This document shows positions 6,887 to 7,599 of a stretch of 7,599 nt of DNA, piece by piece. Source of the DNA: Acidimicrobiia bacterium (lineage in GTDB: Bacteria > Actinomycetota > Acidimicrobiia > IMCC26256 > JACDBD01). The DNA lies in the NCBI GenBank assembly GCA_031177445.1, contig JAPSGP010000134.1, positions 1-7,599 of the forward strand, written 5' to 3'. Position 1 is the stretch's first letter; each line of letters starts with the position of its first letter. A program made the position numbers and the translations under genes. The notes under the pieces are model-generated. The model saw nothing but the letters and a program-made list of their open reading frames with translations, did not search any database and was not told the origin of the DNA.

Positions 6887-7599
6887 CGCACCTCCCGCAC
6901 CCGGAACACGACGATCGAAAGCGTCACGAGGGCCGCCAGCCAGAGGAGTGCTCGCCACATCGCCGTCGAGGTGGCCAGGTGCAGACCGAAGAGACCGTCA
7001 GCGCCGGAGGCAAGTCGCACGATCAAGCTCGCCGGTCCCCACTCGGCAGCATCGGAGGCGAGCGCATGCACCGCGCGCTCGCCGAGGAGGTAGAGCAAGA
7101 CGAACAGGCCGAGAGTGATGGCAGCCGATCGGGTGATGAAGGTCACCGTGGCGCCGACGAAGCCGGCAGCTGCCGTCCCGAGACAAAGCCAGCCGATCTG
7201 GGCGAGGTGTGATGTCGTCCAGGGCCCGTCGAGCGAGGTACCGCCGGAGACTGCCGAGGTGATGGCGAGACCCGACGCCAATGCGGAGGCGACGACGAGC
7301 GCCGCGAGGCCGGAACCGACGCCGATCGCGAACGCCTTCCCGAGCACGACACGGCCACGTCGTGGCTCCCAGGTCAGCAGCATGACGAGTGCACCGCTGG
7401 AATGCTCCTTCGCAACCGCGCTCGCTCCCGCACCGACGGCGAGGAAGACGAGTGCCGTGCCGGTACCGGTCAAGGCGCCACTCAGGTCGTCGTACAGGGA
7501 CAGCTGCTGGCCCCGAGCTGCCTGCACGACCAGAACGAGCCCCACCAGAGCAAGGCACGAGACGAGCACGAACCGGAGGCCACGCGGCTGAGTGAAGCG
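6883..7599 (-). CDS. ABC-2 type transporter permease, N-terminus beyond window
   Basis: The 238 visible residues belong to a membrane subunit of an ABC-2 exporter, a class that moves drugs, lipids or polysaccharides outward with a separate ATPase. The frame stays open to the window edge, and the first visible residues (RFTQPRGLRF) look like the basic stretch just before membrane segment 1. The gene probably starts only a short way outside, although a GTG at 7569 also exists. Hydrophobic segments lie at about 9-28, 44-63, 88-112, 132-154, 159-175 and 213-233, counting from the first visible codon. The cytoplasmic loop AVAKEHSSGALVMLLTWEPR (61-80) is the strongest family mark: a glutamate-containing, G-rich block followed by TWEPRRGR, as in many actinobacterial ABC-2 permeases. 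Its ATPase is expected upstream, to the right of the window. Substrate unknown. Confidence 0.82.
   Translation of the reverse strand, partial: RFTQPRGLRFVLVSCLALVGLVLVVQAARGQQLSLYDDLSGALTGTGTALVFLAVGAGASAVAKEHSSGALVMLLTWEPRRGRVVLGKAFAIGVGSGLAALVVASALASGLAITSAVSGGTSLDGPWTTSHLAQIGWLCLGTAAAGFVGATVTFITRSAAITLGLFVLLYLLGERAVHALASDAAEWGPASLIVRLASGADGLFGLHLATSTAMWRALLWLAALVTLSIVVFRVREVR

Overview
The window is GC-rich, with G or C at most third codon positions and frequent GTG starts. Gene content and style point to a high-GC actinobacterium. The exact taxon cannot be read from the sequence; an Acidimicrobiia-type lineage is my guess from the look of the substrate-binding protein and the fused transporter genes. 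Genes are tightly packed, and the longest gap (442-649) is also the main control region.

Left part (1-649): the first 147 codons of an acyl-CoA synthetase run leftward off the window edge. It is divergent from a three-gene transport operon. The 208-bp gap between them holds a promoter-like pair (TTGAAA, 17 bp, CACAAT) pointing right. A 14-bp palindromic site that fits the mycobacterial KstR consensus TnnAACnnGTTnnA at every fixed position overlaps its -35 box. The gap also holds a 12-bp direct repeat and an inverted repeat.

Central part (650-5646): a complete ABC importer of the branched-chain amino acid (Liv/HAAT) class in three genes instead of five. These are a secreted substrate-binding protein, a LivH-LivM permease fusion and a LivG-LivF ATPase fusion. 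The first ATPase half has a degenerate signature (LPTGT) and the second has Gln in place of the switch His. Both changes fall in the same composite ATP site, which suggests one working and one degenerate site.

Right part (5643-7599): a leftward PPOX-fold flavin/F420-type protein, a divergent MOSC-domain protein, and a leftward ABC-2 permease that is cut by the window edge. Both convergent junctions overlap stop-to-stop by 3 nt (CTAG at 5643-5646, TTAG at 6883-6886) and no terminator is visible.

Working model (inference): a steroid- or fatty-acyl-responsive TetR repressor controls the transporter, and perhaps the CoA ligase, so the importer may bring in a lipid-derived acid or sterol fragment that the ligase activates. 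Nothing in the transporter itself proves this substrate, and amino-acid or other uptake remains possible. The three right-hand genes look like housekeeping or detoxification genes with no visible link to the operon.
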